A DNA stretch of 64,000 nucleotides, taken from Virgibacillus sp. NKC19-3. Its GTDB lineage: Bacteria > Bacillota > Bacilli > Bacillales > Amphibacillaceae. Every line of letters begins with the position of its first letter. The stretch's first letter is position 1. The DNA lies in contig NZ_JAGYHC010000001.1 in NCBI RefSeq assembly GCF_019837165.1, positions 3,967,358 through 4,031,357 on the forward strand, in the 5' to 3' direction. Made by a program: the position numbers and the translations under genes. Positions 25,127-35,778 of the stretch are shown here, in pieces. Under the pieces are notes generated by a model. The model had not been told where the DNA came from. It made no database searches and was given only the letters and a program-made list of their open reading frames with translations.

Positions 25127-25462
25127 AAAGCGCCTGGTTAAAAACGTAGAGACCCCCGCGTTGCAACTGAGATTAGATGAACGTGACTTGTCGCCAATGA
25201 ATGGCGAAAGTCTACGTGAATCTTATGCTTGGAAAGCGAAAAGGAATCATGCCCCTGCATCAGGGGAGCCGTGCGTTGGCCGGCAAGGCCGTTCTTAGTC
25301 GGCCTTCCTTTGTCAAGTGAACCGATGATGACTTTCGCCACAGGCATAAGTGCGACTATGGCTCTGCCTGCGCCTGTCGGCTTGTCAGTCGCCAAGTCTT
25401 CTTTATCGTAGGGAGCTCTCGTGTTATCTCCTCGTTTTTGGCGCTTGTAGCTGGACGTAGTC
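25127..25462. repeat. Dispersed repeat with AAAAGCGCC/GGCGCTTG ends
   Basis: Begins AAAAGCGCCTGG and ends GGCGCTTGTAGCTGGACG. Inside is CCACAGGCATAAGTGCGACT followed by TGCGCCTGTCGGCTTG and AAGTCTTCTTTA, shared with the element at 24127-24345. It also contains an internal AAAGGAAG...CTTCCTTT dyad. No coding capacity is visible. With the hairpin at 24947 it accounts for most of the 640-bp gap before htrA. Confidence 0.55.
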
Positions 25463-25525
25463 ATTAATCAATAATACGTTATGCCCAAGCAAATAATTTT
25501 ATAATTTCCTGGGCAACAAAAAAGC

Positions 25526-25553
25526 TACCTCCTCTCCTGAGAAGATAGCTCAT
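25526..25553 (-). terminator. Terminator of the wal operon after htrA
   Basis: Reading leftward: GAGCTATCTTCTC, AGGA loop, GAGAGGAGGTAGCTTTTTTG. Stem with a T-run, placed 6 bases past the htrA stop. Confidence 0.8.
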
Positions 25554-25558
25554 GCACC

Positions 25559-26782
25559 TTATTGGGAATCAAGCTCGATTGTAGCCTCCGCCTGTTCACC
25601 ATCTCGGTAATACGTCACAACAACTTCATCACCGATTTCCTTTTCCTGATATAAGATTTTTCGTAAATCAATCATATTCATCACCGGTTCGCCGTCAAGC
25701 TGTGTGATAACATCCAGCTGTTGCATCCCTACCTCATCAGCTGGAGATAGTGGATCGACACTCCACACGTAGACACCGCCATCAATGTCTTGGGGAAGGT
25801 TTAACGTTTGATCCCATTCCGATTGTGGAACTTCATCAAGCGAATAAATTTCCACCCCTAAATAGGGCCTTGTTACTTCACCAGTTTCTTCTAGCTCTTG
25901 GATCGTTGGCATCGCACTGTCAATGGGTATGGCAAATCCAATCCCCTCCACAGCAGCCTGATTTATTTTCATGGAATTAATGCCAATAAGCTGTCCGGAA
26001 ATATTAATCAATGCACCACCACTATTTCCCGGATTGATGGCAGCATCGGTTTGAATGACTTCCGCTTGCCAGTCAGGGCGTCCATCTTGGTTAAAGTCCT
26101 GTGGAATTGTTCGTTGCGTTCCACTGATAACTCCCTGTGTAACCGAACTGGAAAACATCATGCCTAACGGATTACCAATCGCAATTGCCGGTTCACCGAC
26201 CTTTATATTTTCCGAAGTGCCAATGTCAATAACTCCTTCCACTTCTGAACCATCCATGCGCAAGACGGCTAAATCTGAAAACAAATCTCCGCCAAGTATT
26301 TCTGCATCCACACGTGTTTCGTCGGCTAAAACAACCTCAACCGTATCCGCACCTTCAACAACATGCTGATTGGTCACAACGAACGCAGTACCGTCGTCAA
26401 CTTTATAAATAACACCGGACCCCGTACCTGCTTCATTACTTTCTTCCTGAGATCCCCAAAAGTCCTCCTGACGTTGAATATTAAGGACACCAACAACTGC
26501 TGGCGTTACTTCTTCCACAACATCCGTTATTTGTGTGGAAACATCAACATTTACATTGGTATTTACATTATTGCCATCACCATCATACGCATCATTGTTG
26601 TTTGTTTCCTCTTGCGCTGTCCATTGATCTGGTAAGAGATCCGAACCTGGTAGGGCAGGCAACGCTACCGTCACTAATAAAACGCCAATAATAATACCCA
26701 GCATACCAGGAACGAGCCAACCACGTCGCCTTTTGCGTTTGCGATGTGGGTTTGGCGGGTAATTCTGATTGTAGTATCCCAT
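25559..26782 (-). CDS. htrA: HtrA-like serine protease (HtrC/YyxA type)
   Basis: A 407-aa membrane-anchored DegP/HtrA protease. A basic cytosolic N-terminus (NPHRKRKRRR) is followed by one transmembrane helix (about residues 20-45) and a trypsin-like domain. The triad is His in VTNQHVVEG, Asp in FSDLAVLRM and Ser in INPGNSGGAL. One PDZ domain (about 300-400) is at the C-terminus. It degrades misfolded extracytoplasmic proteins. As in B. subtilis it is the last gene of the wal operon, 92 bp after walJ. Confidence 0.95.
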   Translation of the reverse strand: MGYYNQNYPPNPHRKRKRRRGWLVPGMLGIIIGVLLVTVALPALPGSDLLPDQWTAQEETNNNDAYDGDGNNVNTNVNVDVSTQITDVVEEVTPAVVGVLNIQRQEDFWGSQEESNEAGTGSGVIYKVDDGTAFVVTNQHVVEGADTVEVVLADETRVDAEILGGDLFSDLAVLRMDGSEVEGVIDIGTSENIKVGEPAIAIGNPLGMMFSSSVTQGVISGTQRTIPQDFNQDGRPDWQAEVIQTDAAINPGNSGGALINISGQLIGINSMKINQAAVEGIGFAIPIDSAMPTIQELEETGEVTRPYLGVEIYSLDEVPQSEWDQTLNLPQDIDGGVYVWSVDPLSPADEVGMQQLDVITQLDGEPVMNMIDLRKILYQEKEIGDEVVVTYYRDGEQAEATIELDSQ

Positions 26783-26874
26783 TTAACTATCCCCTTATCT
26801 TGATATATCGTATAATATGCTCCTTATTATAGTATTACCCTTCATCCCCCAGAAAAATTTACAACAATGGAATT

Positions 26875-27660
26875 TTACACGACATCATATAGCGCTGTCG
26901 GAACTTTCGGGTCTGTATCACATAAATCAAGCTTGATGCCACGCTCCTGCAACATATTATCAACAGACATACGCGCAAGATCCTTCATATTATTATCTTG
27001 GCTCAAATGTGCTAAATAAATACGCTTGGTTTCATTTCCGATAATATCCGCAAGGGCTAGTCCCGAATCCTCATTGGAGACATGGCCGGAATCACCTAAA
27101 ATACGGCGTTTTACATTCCATGGATAACGTCCCATTCGAAGCATGCCGACATCATGATTTGCCTCAAAAATATAGGCATCGGCACCTTCTATCGTTTTTT
27201 TAATGCGTTCCGATACATAACCAAGATCTGTCACAAGTGCTATCTTTTTCCCGTTATGATGAAACGTAAAAAACATTGGCTCTGCTGCATCATGCGAGAC
27301 ACCAAATGATTCAACATCTATGTCGCCAAATGTCTTTATCTCCCCTGTACCGAAATGAAACTTTTGGTCCAAGGGGATTTTCCCTATCGATCCTTCCATA
27401 GCCTGCCACGTCTTTTCATTTGCGTAAATGGGCAGATTATACTTTCTGGCAACAACCCCTAGCCCTTTAATATGATCACTATGCTCATGGGTTACCAAAA
27501 TACTTGTTAGCTTACTGGGATCTATTTGCACACCATCAAACAATTGATCCAATTGCTTTCCGCTCAGTCCTGCATCTACAAGGATTCTTTCCTTTTCCGA
27601 TTCCATATAAAATGCATTTCCTGTACTACCCGATGCTAATACACTAAAACGAATTGTCAT
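26875..27660 (-). CDS. walJ: WalJ metallo-beta-lactamase-fold protein (YycJ)
   Basis: A 261-aa MBL-fold hydrolase with the metal motif [10 protein letters not shown], a distal SHDAAEP and HLSQDN, and the start [14 protein letters not shown] typical of YycJ/WalJ. It has been linked to DNA processing and to coordinating cell division with replication. The start is ATG 27660, preceded by GGAGGAGAAA. The frame overlaps the end of walI by 17 bases, implying translational coupling. Confidence 0.95.
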   Translation of the reverse strand: MTIRFSVLASGSTGNAFYMESEKERILVDAGLSGKQLDQLFDGVQIDPSKLTSILVTHEHSDHIKGLGVVARKYNLPIYANEKTWQAMEGSIGKIPLDQKFHFGTGEIKTFGDIDVESFGVSHDAAEPMFFTFHHNGKKIALVTDLGYVSERIKKTIEGADAYIFEANHDVGMLRMGRYPWNVKRRILGDSGHVSNEDSGLALADIIGNETKRIYLAHLSQDNNMKDLARMSVDNMLQERGIKLDLCDTDPKVPTALYDVV

Positions 27661-28600
27661 TTTCTCCTCCACTCCGACTATTCTCTTCTCGTGTTTCAAG
27701 TTCATTTAACACTGGATCCTTTACCTCGCTTTCATCATCCAATGTACGAACATTGGAGATAAAGGATTCAAGCGTGTCATTTAAAAACTCCGATTCTTCG
27801 CTATAGAAAATGGTTCCTTCAATCGCATTGACAAAGTAATTCCGCTCGCTCCCGTCATCGCTTCCTTCATTGACCACCACTTTATACGTAGGGGCAAATA
27901 CTTGCTCGTCATTTTCTAAAGGAACCCTTGTATAAAAACCAATATTCACACGTGATATTTCTTCATCCGGATATAACTGATTTCTTGTATACAATGTTTC
28001 AATTGCCCTTATAGGCTCAATCAATGTCCGCTTATCCCCTTGAGGCTCAGCCTCTGCGAGCATTGTTTGCGTGTAGAATTGCATGTTATTATCTTCATCC
28101 AGAAAAACGAGAACGATTCCACTCTGATTTAGATAGACCGGGCGTTTATTCTTGACTTGAAAAAAGAATAAAACGTTGTTATCTGTATCCCATTTGCCTA
28201 GCTCATAATTATCGGAGTGTAAAATGAGCCCCTCCATCATAGCAGTTATTTCTTCTCTCGTTGCGTCATCCGGAATAGAGACAGGATCCTCAAACACAGA
28301 GAGAATGAAGTCATTATTAATTACCTCGGAAATTTGATTGTCAAAACTCTCTAATTGATCACGTTCTTGTTCGCTAAACGTCTTTTGCCCGGTTGAGATA
28401 TAAGACTCCTTTGTAACGTCAACCTCAATATCGCCGGTTGTAATATTTTCTGATTCCAGCTGGTCCGTAATGGGGGACTCCGGATCCTCCAACACGCTTA
28501 AATCCGCTTGATCCTGCTTATTCATAAACTGGATTAATAAATAGGCATTCAAAATGAGGAAACAGATGATAAACAAGGTTTTTATTTTACTCCATTCCAT
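27644..28600 (-). CDS. walI: WalI (YycI), regulator of the WalK kinase
   Basis: A 318-aa protein with a single N-terminal transmembrane helix ([20 protein letters not shown]) and an extracytoplasmic alpha-beta domain. With WalH it binds the transmembrane part of WalK and restrains it in B. subtilis. ATG 28600 has AAGGAGG upstream and overlaps the walH stop by 14 bases. It differs in length from B. subtilis YycI (about 280 aa). Confidence 0.93.
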   Translation of the reverse strand: MEWSKIKTLFIICFLILNAYLLIQFMNKQDQADLSVLEDPESPITDQLESENITTGDIEVDVTKESYISTGQKTFSEQERDQLESFDNQISEVINNDFILSVFEDPVSIPDDATREEITAMMEGLILHSDNYELGKWDTDNNVLFFFQVKNKRPVYLNQSGIVLVFLDEDNNMQFYTQTMLAEAEPQGDKRTLIEPIRAIETLYTRNQLYPDEEISRVNIGFYTRVPLENDEQVFAPTYKVVVNEGSDDGSERNYFVNAIEGTIFYSEESEFLNDTLESFISNVRTLDDESEVKDPVLNELETREENSRSGGENDNSF

Positions 28601-29909
28601 CCTGAAAGCCTCCTTCACCTGGCGCTATATCTTCAATCGCATACCAGCCGTCGTTATATTTCATATACCACGTTGGTTCAAGCGAAACATAATCACGATT
28701 GACAGACATTCGATAGCCGGGTTCCAGGTCCTGGATATTTTCCAAATCATAATTGGAACTTAAGTCGTTTTGCAAAAAAGAAATAACGTCATTCCCTGAT
28801 GGGAGTTCTTCCGAATGACTGTCCAACGTATCGCTTAAACGAAAAAGCGGACGCGTATATTTTGTTAGCTCTTGGTTTTGCCATTCCTGTTCAATCCTTG
28901 TCATACCAGCATTATTAAACACTGGATATCCAAGATAGTACATGCGATATTGCACATTACCAGCTGAATCTTGAAGATCCGCAAGTTTATAATCCTCTGT
29001 CCATCCATTATGTTCATTAATATTTAAAATGCTTCTTTCCAGTAACTCGACAGCAGTTCCCCATTCCGATTCACCGGATTGCGGATTGATATATTCCATA
29101 CTGCCACCATATTGCCTAACAGTCATACCACGTTGAGCATCTGAGTAATACAATTCACCCGAGTTTGTCGTTGATGTATCTGATTGACTAACTAAAGATG
29201 GATTTGGAAATAATGCATTCACCATATTATTTGGTTGAATGCCGGTTATCGCCACCGCTGATTGTTGATCCATCGTGATAGCGTCCGCAGGAACATAGAT
29301 CGGTGCATTTCCTTCATCAAATAAAACATATTCACTTAGTTCTTCCCGTGATGTAATGGTATTCCATAACTGACCGTAGTGATCAGATGCATTTATTACG
29401 GCACTTGCCTGCTGCCGGCCATCAATGGATACAAATTCAACGCTTAAGCTCGTTGTATCTTCATTAAATGAAAGATACATACGATCAAACGACCAACTTG
29501 GAAGTTCTTCTATCTCTTCATTAAATGTAAAAATACGATCTACGATTTCCATGGGAAGGTCGTCCGGAAATATCACCTCTATTTCATAGTTATGATCAAT
29601 TCGCCCATTCGTTTCACTTGTTTCAAAATCACTCATTTCCCATGTCTGGATATCTTGATATAAAGACAGATGGTCAGCTGGATCCGCATATCCAAAATGC
29701 TGATTATCCGCATGGAATATTATCTCATTTGGCTCAACAATAGAACTTTTTGTCTCGTCTCCGCTACCGCCAATATCAACCTCATTGATAACGGAAGAAA
29801 GATTTTGCGTTTCATAATTCGGTTGATAATTCCACAAACCAAACGTGAGTAGTAGACTCAACCCGATTAAGATAATCAATACAAACGTCTTTACGGTTTC
29901 AAGTTTCAA
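28587..29909 (-). CDS. walH: WalH (YycH), regulator of the WalK kinase
   Basis: A 440-aa protein with one N-terminal transmembrane helix (about residues 7-27) and a large external region of three domains. It pairs with WalI to modulate WalK. Its start (ATG, 29909) overlaps the walK stop by 4 bases, and its end overlaps walI, so walK-walH-walI-walJ is a tightly coupled unit. Confidence 0.93.
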   Translation of the reverse strand: MKLETVKTFVLIILIGLSLLLTFGLWNYQPNYETQNLSSVINEVDIGGSGDETKSSIVEPNEIIFHADNQHFGYADPADHLSLYQDIQTWEMSDFETSETNGRIDHNYEIEVIFPDDLPMEIVDRIFTFNEEIEELPSWSFDRMYLSFNEDTTSLSVEFVSIDGRQQASAVINASDHYGQLWNTITSREELSEYVLFDEGNAPIYVPADAITMDQQSAVAITGIQPNNMVNALFPNPSLVSQSDTSTTNSGELYYSDAQRGMTVRQYGGSMEYINPQSGESEWGTAVELLERSILNINEHNGWTEDYKLADLQDSAGNVQYRMYYLGYPVFNNAGMTRIEQEWQNQELTKYTRPLFRLSDTLDSHSEELPSGNDVISFLQNDLSSNYDLENIQDLEPGYRMSVNRDYVSLEPTWYMKYNDGWYAIEDIAPGEGGFQDGME

Positions 29910-31750
29910 TTGTTATCCCCCCGCTTCTCATTCATAAGCGGAAGTGTAAAGAGGATGGTTGTCCCTTTTCCTTCTTTGCTTTTTGCCCAAATCTTGCCAT
30001 AATGTGCCTCTACTAGCTCTTTCGAAATGGCCAATCCTAAACCTGTTCCACCAAGTTTTCTCGTTCTTGCCCGATCCGCTCTATAAAAACGATCAAAGAC
30101 TTTGTCGAGTTTATCATAAGCAATACCCACACCTTGGTCCTGTACACTCACAAGCAGAAAATGCCTTTTATTTTCTACTTTCAGGCGAATAACGCCACCC
30201 TCAGGTGAATATTTAATCGCATTTGAAATAACATTATCCAACACCTGTGTCATTTTATCCCTGTCCATCCATACATAGAATTTGGCGTTTGGCACTTCCC
30301 GTCTAAGCGATATCTGTTCTGGGATATTCATATCAAATCGATCAATCACTTCATGGAAATAATCTGTGAAATTGATTTTCTCCATTTCCAACCCATAGCT
30401 ATTTGTATCCATTCGGGAAAGCTGGAGAAGGTCATTTACCATACGTATCATTCGCTCTGTCTCATTTTGCGTAACACGTAAGAATTTAGGTGCAATTTCC
30501 TTATCTTCCCAGGCACCTTCTGTCAAAGCTTCTATATAACTTTTCATCGTTGTAAGTGGTGTACGCAGTTCATGAGAGACATTAGAGACAAACTCCCGAC
30601 GATCCTGTTCGATCCGTTCTTGTTCCGTTACATCACTAATCACAGTAATAAATCCAGTAACCTCATCTTCCTCATCAAAAACAGTAGAAAAATTTGCCCG
30701 AACAAGGAAAAACTGTTCATCATCGCTAAAATCAATAATGATAGACCCGCTATCTTGTAGTTCTGTAATGTCCACAATTTTTCCTTCCAGTGGTAACACA
30801 TCAAGCAAAAATCCACCAATGATTTCTTCGGGATCTTCTCCAATTAACCTGCCGGCAGCTTCATTCATTAATATTACCGCCCCTGTAACGTCTGTGGATA
30901 TGACACCATCAGACATGTTGGACAGTACAGAACTTAGCTTGCGCCGCTCTTCCTCTATGGTTGCATAAGAGTGTTTTAATCGACTATTTAAATCATTAAA
31001 TGTATCTGCAAGTTGACCAATTTCGTCTTTACTATAGACATTTACCTTTTGCGTAAAGTCACCTTTAGCCATGGTTTGCGCCTGCATCTGCATCTCAGAA
31101 ATCGGTCTTGTGATCGTACGCGCTACTAATATCCCAATAAATGCTGAAACGGCTATTGCCAAAAGCGACCCTTGCAAGAAGATCTCATTAATATTCTGAA
31201 TCTGATCATAGACACTTTCAAGTGATGCTTCCAAATAAATAACACCATTGGAATTACCCTCATCATCAAATACAGGTACTGCTTGTACATACACCCGATT
31301 ACCGGTATCGGGTGTCACAAATGTATTTTCCTGATCCTGTTCAAGGAAAAGGGCTGTTTGCACAATTTCTCTTGTGGTTTTTTTGCCAACTTCATCCTGA
31401 TTAAAAACATCATTCGTTCCTAAAATGCGATTTTGGTTATTAATAACTTGAATGCTGGTAATATCTTCTGTATCCACATCACTTACGATACGCTGAATTT
31501 CTTCCTGCAGGGTTGGTTCTTCATCATCTTCGCTACGATCCTCACTACGCTCCCGATCAAATGCTTGCTCTACATTATAGGAGAGTAAATCCACACGATC
31601 ATGAACAGAGTCCTCAAAGCCTTCTCGAAGCTCTGCTTCCAATTCATTCGTAAAGAAAGAACCAATAACCTGAATCGCAACAAATAATAATAGAATATAA
31701 ATAATAATAAACTTTAATTGGATCGAACGAAAAAAACCAACTTTATTCAT
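29906..31750 (-). CDS. walK: WalK sensor histidine kinase (YycG)
   Basis: A 614-aa kinase. Order: TM1 (about 12-32), extracytoplasmic Cache/PDC-like domain (about 35-180), TM2 (about 182-203), HAMP, PAS (about 262-365), HisKA with FVSNVSHELRTPLTTM (acceptor His near residue 390), HATPase with GTGLGLAISKE. It senses the state of the cell wall and phosphorylates WalR, an essential pathway in Firmicutes controlling autolysins. It starts 5 bases after the walR stop. Confidence 0.97.
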   Translation of the reverse strand: MNKVGFFRSIQLKFIIIYILLLFVAIQVIGSFFTNELEAELREGFEDSVHDRVDLLSYNVEQAFDRERSEDRSEDDEEPTLQEEIQRIVSDVDTEDITSIQVINNQNRILGTNDVFNQDEVGKKTTREIVQTALFLEQDQENTFVTPDTGNRVYVQAVPVFDDEGNSNGVIYLEASLESVYDQIQNINEIFLQGSLLAIAVSAFIGILVARTITRPISEMQMQAQTMAKGDFTQKVNVYSKDEIGQLADTFNDLNSRLKHSYATIEEERRKLSSVLSNMSDGVISTDVTGAVILMNEAAGRLIGEDPEEIIGGFLLDVLPLEGKIVDITELQDSGSIIIDFSDDEQFFLVRANFSTVFDEEDEVTGFITVISDVTEQERIEQDRREFVSNVSHELRTPLTTMKSYIEALTEGAWEDKEIAPKFLRVTQNETERMIRMVNDLLQLSRMDTNSYGLEMEKINFTDYFHEVIDRFDMNIPEQISLRREVPNAKFYVWMDRDKMTQVLDNVISNAIKYSPEGGVIRLKVENKRHFLLVSVQDQGVGIAYDKLDKVFDRFYRADRARTRKLGGTGLGLAISKELVEAHYGKIWAKSKEGKGTTILFTLPLMNEKRGDNN

Positions 31751-31755
31751 GACAA

Positions 31756-32457
31756 CTACTCCTGATCGGGATTACGTAAATAATAGCCAACGCCCCGGCG
31801 GGTTACGAGCCACATCGGGTTACTGGGGTTCTCCTCAATTTTTTCACGAAGTCTTCTTACCGTTACATCCACGGTACGTACATCACCAAAATAATCATAG
31901 CCCCATACTATCTCCAATAAATGTTCACGCGTCATAACTTGACCAATATGACGTGCCAAATAATGCAATAACTCAAATTCTCGGTGTGTCAGCTCAATCT
32001 CAACACCATCTCTGGAGACAACATAAGCATCCGGATGAACTTTAAGCGAACCAATCTCAATGTCTTTCGTCGTCTTCACCGCATCATCCGGGATCTCCTG
32101 CCTACGCAGGTTCGCTTTCACCCGTGCAATCAACTCACGATTACTAAACGGTTTTGTCACATAATCATCCGCACCAAGCTCAAGACCCAGTACTTTATCA
32201 ATTTCTGTATCCTTTGCTGTTAGCATGATGATCGGCATAGACTTTGTCTTGCGAATCTCACGGCATACTTCATTCCCGTCTCTTCCCGGTAACATAATAT
32301 CCAATAAAATTAAATCCGGATTCTCCGATTCAGCAAGCGAAATAGCCTCATCACCATCATAAGCTAAGACAACTTCATATCCTTCTTTTTCTAAATTAAA
32401 TTTCAATATATCTGCAATTGGTTGTTCATCATCTACTACTAAAACTTTCTGACTCAT
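31756..32457 (-). CDS. walR: WalR response regulator (YycF)
   Basis: A 233-aa OmpR-family regulator. Receiver with DDEQP near the start, phospho-acceptor in [10 protein letters not shown] (about residue 53) and Lys in TKPF. The winged helix ends [12 protein letters not shown]. It controls cell-wall hydrolase genes. The start at ATG 32457 ([11 protein letters not shown]) follows AAAAGGATGTGG. The nine-copy 52-bp array lies just upstream of it. Confidence 0.97.
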   Translation of the reverse strand: MSQKVLVVDDEQPIADILKFNLEKEGYEVVLAYDGDEAISLAESENPDLILLDIMLPGRDGNEVCREIRKTKSMPIIMLTAKDTEIDKVLGLELGADDYVTKPFSNRELIARVKANLRRQEIPDDAVKTTKDIEIGSLKVHPDAYVVSRDGVEIELTHREFELLHYLARHIGQVMTREHLLEIVWGYDYFGDVRTVDVTVRRLREKIEENPSNPMWLVTRRGVGYYLRNPDQE

Positions 32458-32587
32458 AAGCCACATCCTTTTCAAACATTCCTATCACCTATTTTATCGT
32501 ACTTTCGGTTAAATGTCTTGGGTTGGCGTTGATTCTTGTGATATTTCCACTTCATTAGACCATTATGGGGAGAGACCTGCTTAGAAC

Positions 32588-33055
32588 GGGAACTCATTAC
32601 GTTAATGAGTGACCTTTATCAAGAAATTCGGTTCTAAACGGGAACTCATTACGTTAATGAGTGACCTTTATCAAGAAATCCGGTTCTAAACGGGAACTCA
32701 TTACGTTAATGAGTGACCTTTATCAAGAAATCCGGTTCTAAACGGGAACTCATTACGTTAATGAGTGACCTTTATCAGGAAATTCGGTTCTAAACGGGAA
32801 CTCATTACGTTAATGAGTGACCTTTATCAGGAAATCCGGTTCTAAACGGGAACTCATTACGTTAATGAGTGACCTTTATCAGGAAATCCGGTTCTAAACG
32901 GGAACTCATTACGTTAATGAGTGACCTTTATCAGGAAATTCGGTTCTAAACGGGAACTCATTACGTTAATGAGTGACCTTTATCAAGAAATTCGGTTCTA
33001 AACAGGAACTCATTACGTTAATGAGTGACCTTTATCAGGAAATTCGGCTTAGAAC
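32588..33055. repeat. Tandem array: nine 52-bp units with an internal palindrome
   Basis: Units start at 32588, 32640, 32692, 32744, 32796, 32848, 32900, 32952 and 33004; a partial tenth begins at 33056. Each holds ACTCATTA-CGT-TAATGAGT, a perfect 8-bp inverted repeat that is invariant in all nine. Nearly all the differences are A/G and T/C changes in the linker TCA[A/G]GAAAT[T/C]CGG; copy 9 also has AGG for GGG and an altered 3' end. 52 is not a multiple of 3, so it is not coding. It lies between the purA terminator and walR. Confidence 0.95.
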
Positions 33056-33085
33056 GGGAACGCATCACGCAGATTTTTTAGCTTA

Positions 33086-33116
33086 TTAAAAAGAGGCCGT
33101 CATTTAAGACAGCCCC
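33086..33116 (-). terminator. Terminator of purA
   Basis: Reading leftward: GGGGCTGTC, TTAAAT loop, GACGGCCTC, then TTTTTAATA. It starts 7 bases after the purA stop. Confidence 0.85.
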
Positions 33117-33122
33117 AATCAA

Positions 33123-34424
<1,302 letters not shown>

Positions 34425-34464
34425 CTAAGTCTATAAAATATGTTTTTTGTTGATTACTCCTCTA

Positions 34465-34493
34465 AGTTTATCAATAATTAAGGGAGAAGTCAA
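34465..34493 (-). promoter_or_regulatory. SigA promoter of purA
   Basis: On the minus strand: TTGACT (34493-34488), 17 bp, TAAACT (34470-34465). It lies 53 bp before the purA start and just downstream of the PurBoxes. Confidence 0.75.
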
Positions 34494-34497
34494 TTTA

Positions 34498-34541
34498 AAA
34501 AACGAACAATATGTATTTATTAGTTTTTATCGTTCGGTAAA
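34498..34541. promoter_or_regulatory. Pair of PurBoxes (PurR operator)
   Basis: AAAAACGAACAAT (34498-34510, plus) matches AWWWCCGAACWWT at 12 of 13 positions. TTTACCGAACGAT (minus, 34541-34529) matches at 11. The boxes are inverted and 18 bp apart, like B. subtilis PurR control sites, and lie next to the -35 of purA. Confidence 0.7.
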
Positions 34542-34692
34542 ATCTTGCAGCTTCAAAAATGAAATTCTCCCTTTTCTTATCACTTTCATCCTTCTTTTCC
34601 GACGCACTTGAATAAAACAAGATTTTCAGCAAAAAATAGCGAAAGAATACGAAGTCTACATTTACAAAAGTCTTAACAATGGGGTGGAAAAA

Positions 34693-35310
34693 ATGCCTTC
34701 GATTGAGCCACATTTATCCATGATTGGGCGACTGAAAGGTAGCCTAATGCAATTAACAGAAGAAATTGATCAAATGATTGACACCATTGATATGCAAGAA
34801 TCCAATGTGTTACATGCATTTGACCAAATCCATCATTCCTTTCATAATGTTCAAACTGCAACTGCATCTTACTACTTGAAATTATATTTGTCACCTTTTA
34901 CCGCCCAGTATGATGTGCTTTCCACAGCGGTCCAGCACTTATCTGAGCGGAAGCACGGCGCATTAATTGTCATTCAACGGAAAGACGAATTGGATAGTTT
35001 CATTCATTCTGGTTTACCCATAAACGCGAATCTGTCCTATTCGCTGCTGGAATCGGTTTTTTACACCGGCAATCCCTTGCATGATGGCGCAGTCTTAATT
35101 TGTAATGATACGCTTATTTCTGCTGCTAATATTCTCCCGCTCTCCGAACATGAAGCATCAGGAAATAAGCTTGGAACCAGACATCGAGCGGCTCTTGGCC
35201 TCTCTGAACAAACGGATGCGCTTGTCTTGGTTGTATCAGAAGAAACCGGCAGAGCAACATTTGCATTAGACGGAAAATTATATCCGATTCGGACGACCGG
35301 AGTAGTGTGA
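34693..35310 (+). CDS. cdaS: Sporulation diadenylate cyclase CdaS
   Basis: A 205-aa c-di-AMP synthase. Two N-terminal helices (about residues 1-65, the autoinhibitory YojJ-like part) precede a DAC domain (about 70-200) with the catalytic DGA (GNPLHDGAVLI) and RHR (GTRHRAALG) motifs. This architecture is that of CdaS, the spore-forming-cell enzyme under SigG in B. subtilis; TGAATA at 34609 could be a SigG -35, but the -10 is poor. GGGGTGG precedes ATG 34693; a GTG at 34684 is the alternative. GdpP (42099-44075) would degrade its product. Confidence 0.93.
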   Translation: MPSIEPHLSMIGRLKGSLMQLTEEIDQMIDTIDMQESNVLHAFDQIHHSFHNVQTATASYYLKLYLSPFTAQYDVLSTAVQHLSERKHGALIVIQRKDELDSFIHSGLPINANLSYSLLESVFYTGNPLHDGAVLICNDTLISAANILPLSEHEASGNKLGTRHRAALGLSEQTDALVLVVSEETGRATFALDGKLYPIRTTGVV

Positions 35311-35403
35311 ATTTACTTGAAATGGATCTTCTATTTTACCTGTTGATCTTGGCTGATTCACGATACTTCCAAAGGGTGTGCTCTATCCTTCTATGAAGAA
35401 AAA

Positions 35404-35439
35404 ATAAAAGAGGCTGCTCTGATAGCAACCTTCTTTTTC
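35404..35439 (+). terminator. Terminator after cdaS
   Basis: AAAAGAGGCTGCT, short loop, AGCAACCTTCTTTTT; imperfect stem with T-run. Confidence 0.6.
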
Positions 35440-35469
35440 TATCTCGAGACTATATTCTATTTGTTTCTA

Positions 35470-35715
35470 TTATTCGAAAATGAAATAATGCCCTGCAGGC
35501 GTAATAATAATAAAGGTGAATATCACGGCTATTACATTCAAAAGGATAAGAATAATACTTTTTCCCATAATTCCTAAAGGTATGCCAATTACACTAAAAA
35601 TAAAGCCTAAGATCCAAAAGGGGCTACTAAGTTCAAAAATGGCATTAGGGGTCAATATTAAAAAATAACTAACGAAACAGAGGAATGATAACTTTTTAAG
35701 ATTATTTTTTTTCAT
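35470..35715 (-). CDS. Small membrane protein of unknown function
   Basis: An 81-aa protein with two to three transmembrane segments (about residues 10-28, 33-52 and 54-74). The ATG at 35715 (MKKNNLKKLSF) has AAAGG upstream; the longer frame to 35742 has no clear ribosome binding site. It is not similar to anything I recognise and lies downstream of the tandem paralogue pair on the same strand. Confidence 0.55.
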   Translation of the reverse strand: MKKNNLKKLSFLCFVSYFLILTPNAIFELSSPFWILGFIFSVIGIPLGIMGKSIILILLNVIAVIFTFIIITPAGHYFIFE

Positions 35716-35778
35716 AAATAACCCTTTCTTTTTCAGATACATCCATTAACTGTTGCTTGATTAGAAAAGTTGCTTGGC

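Noticed and set aside
32588..33055. CRISPR array
   Set aside because: Units are identical over their whole 52 bp apart from a few single-base changes; there are no unique spacers and no cas genes.
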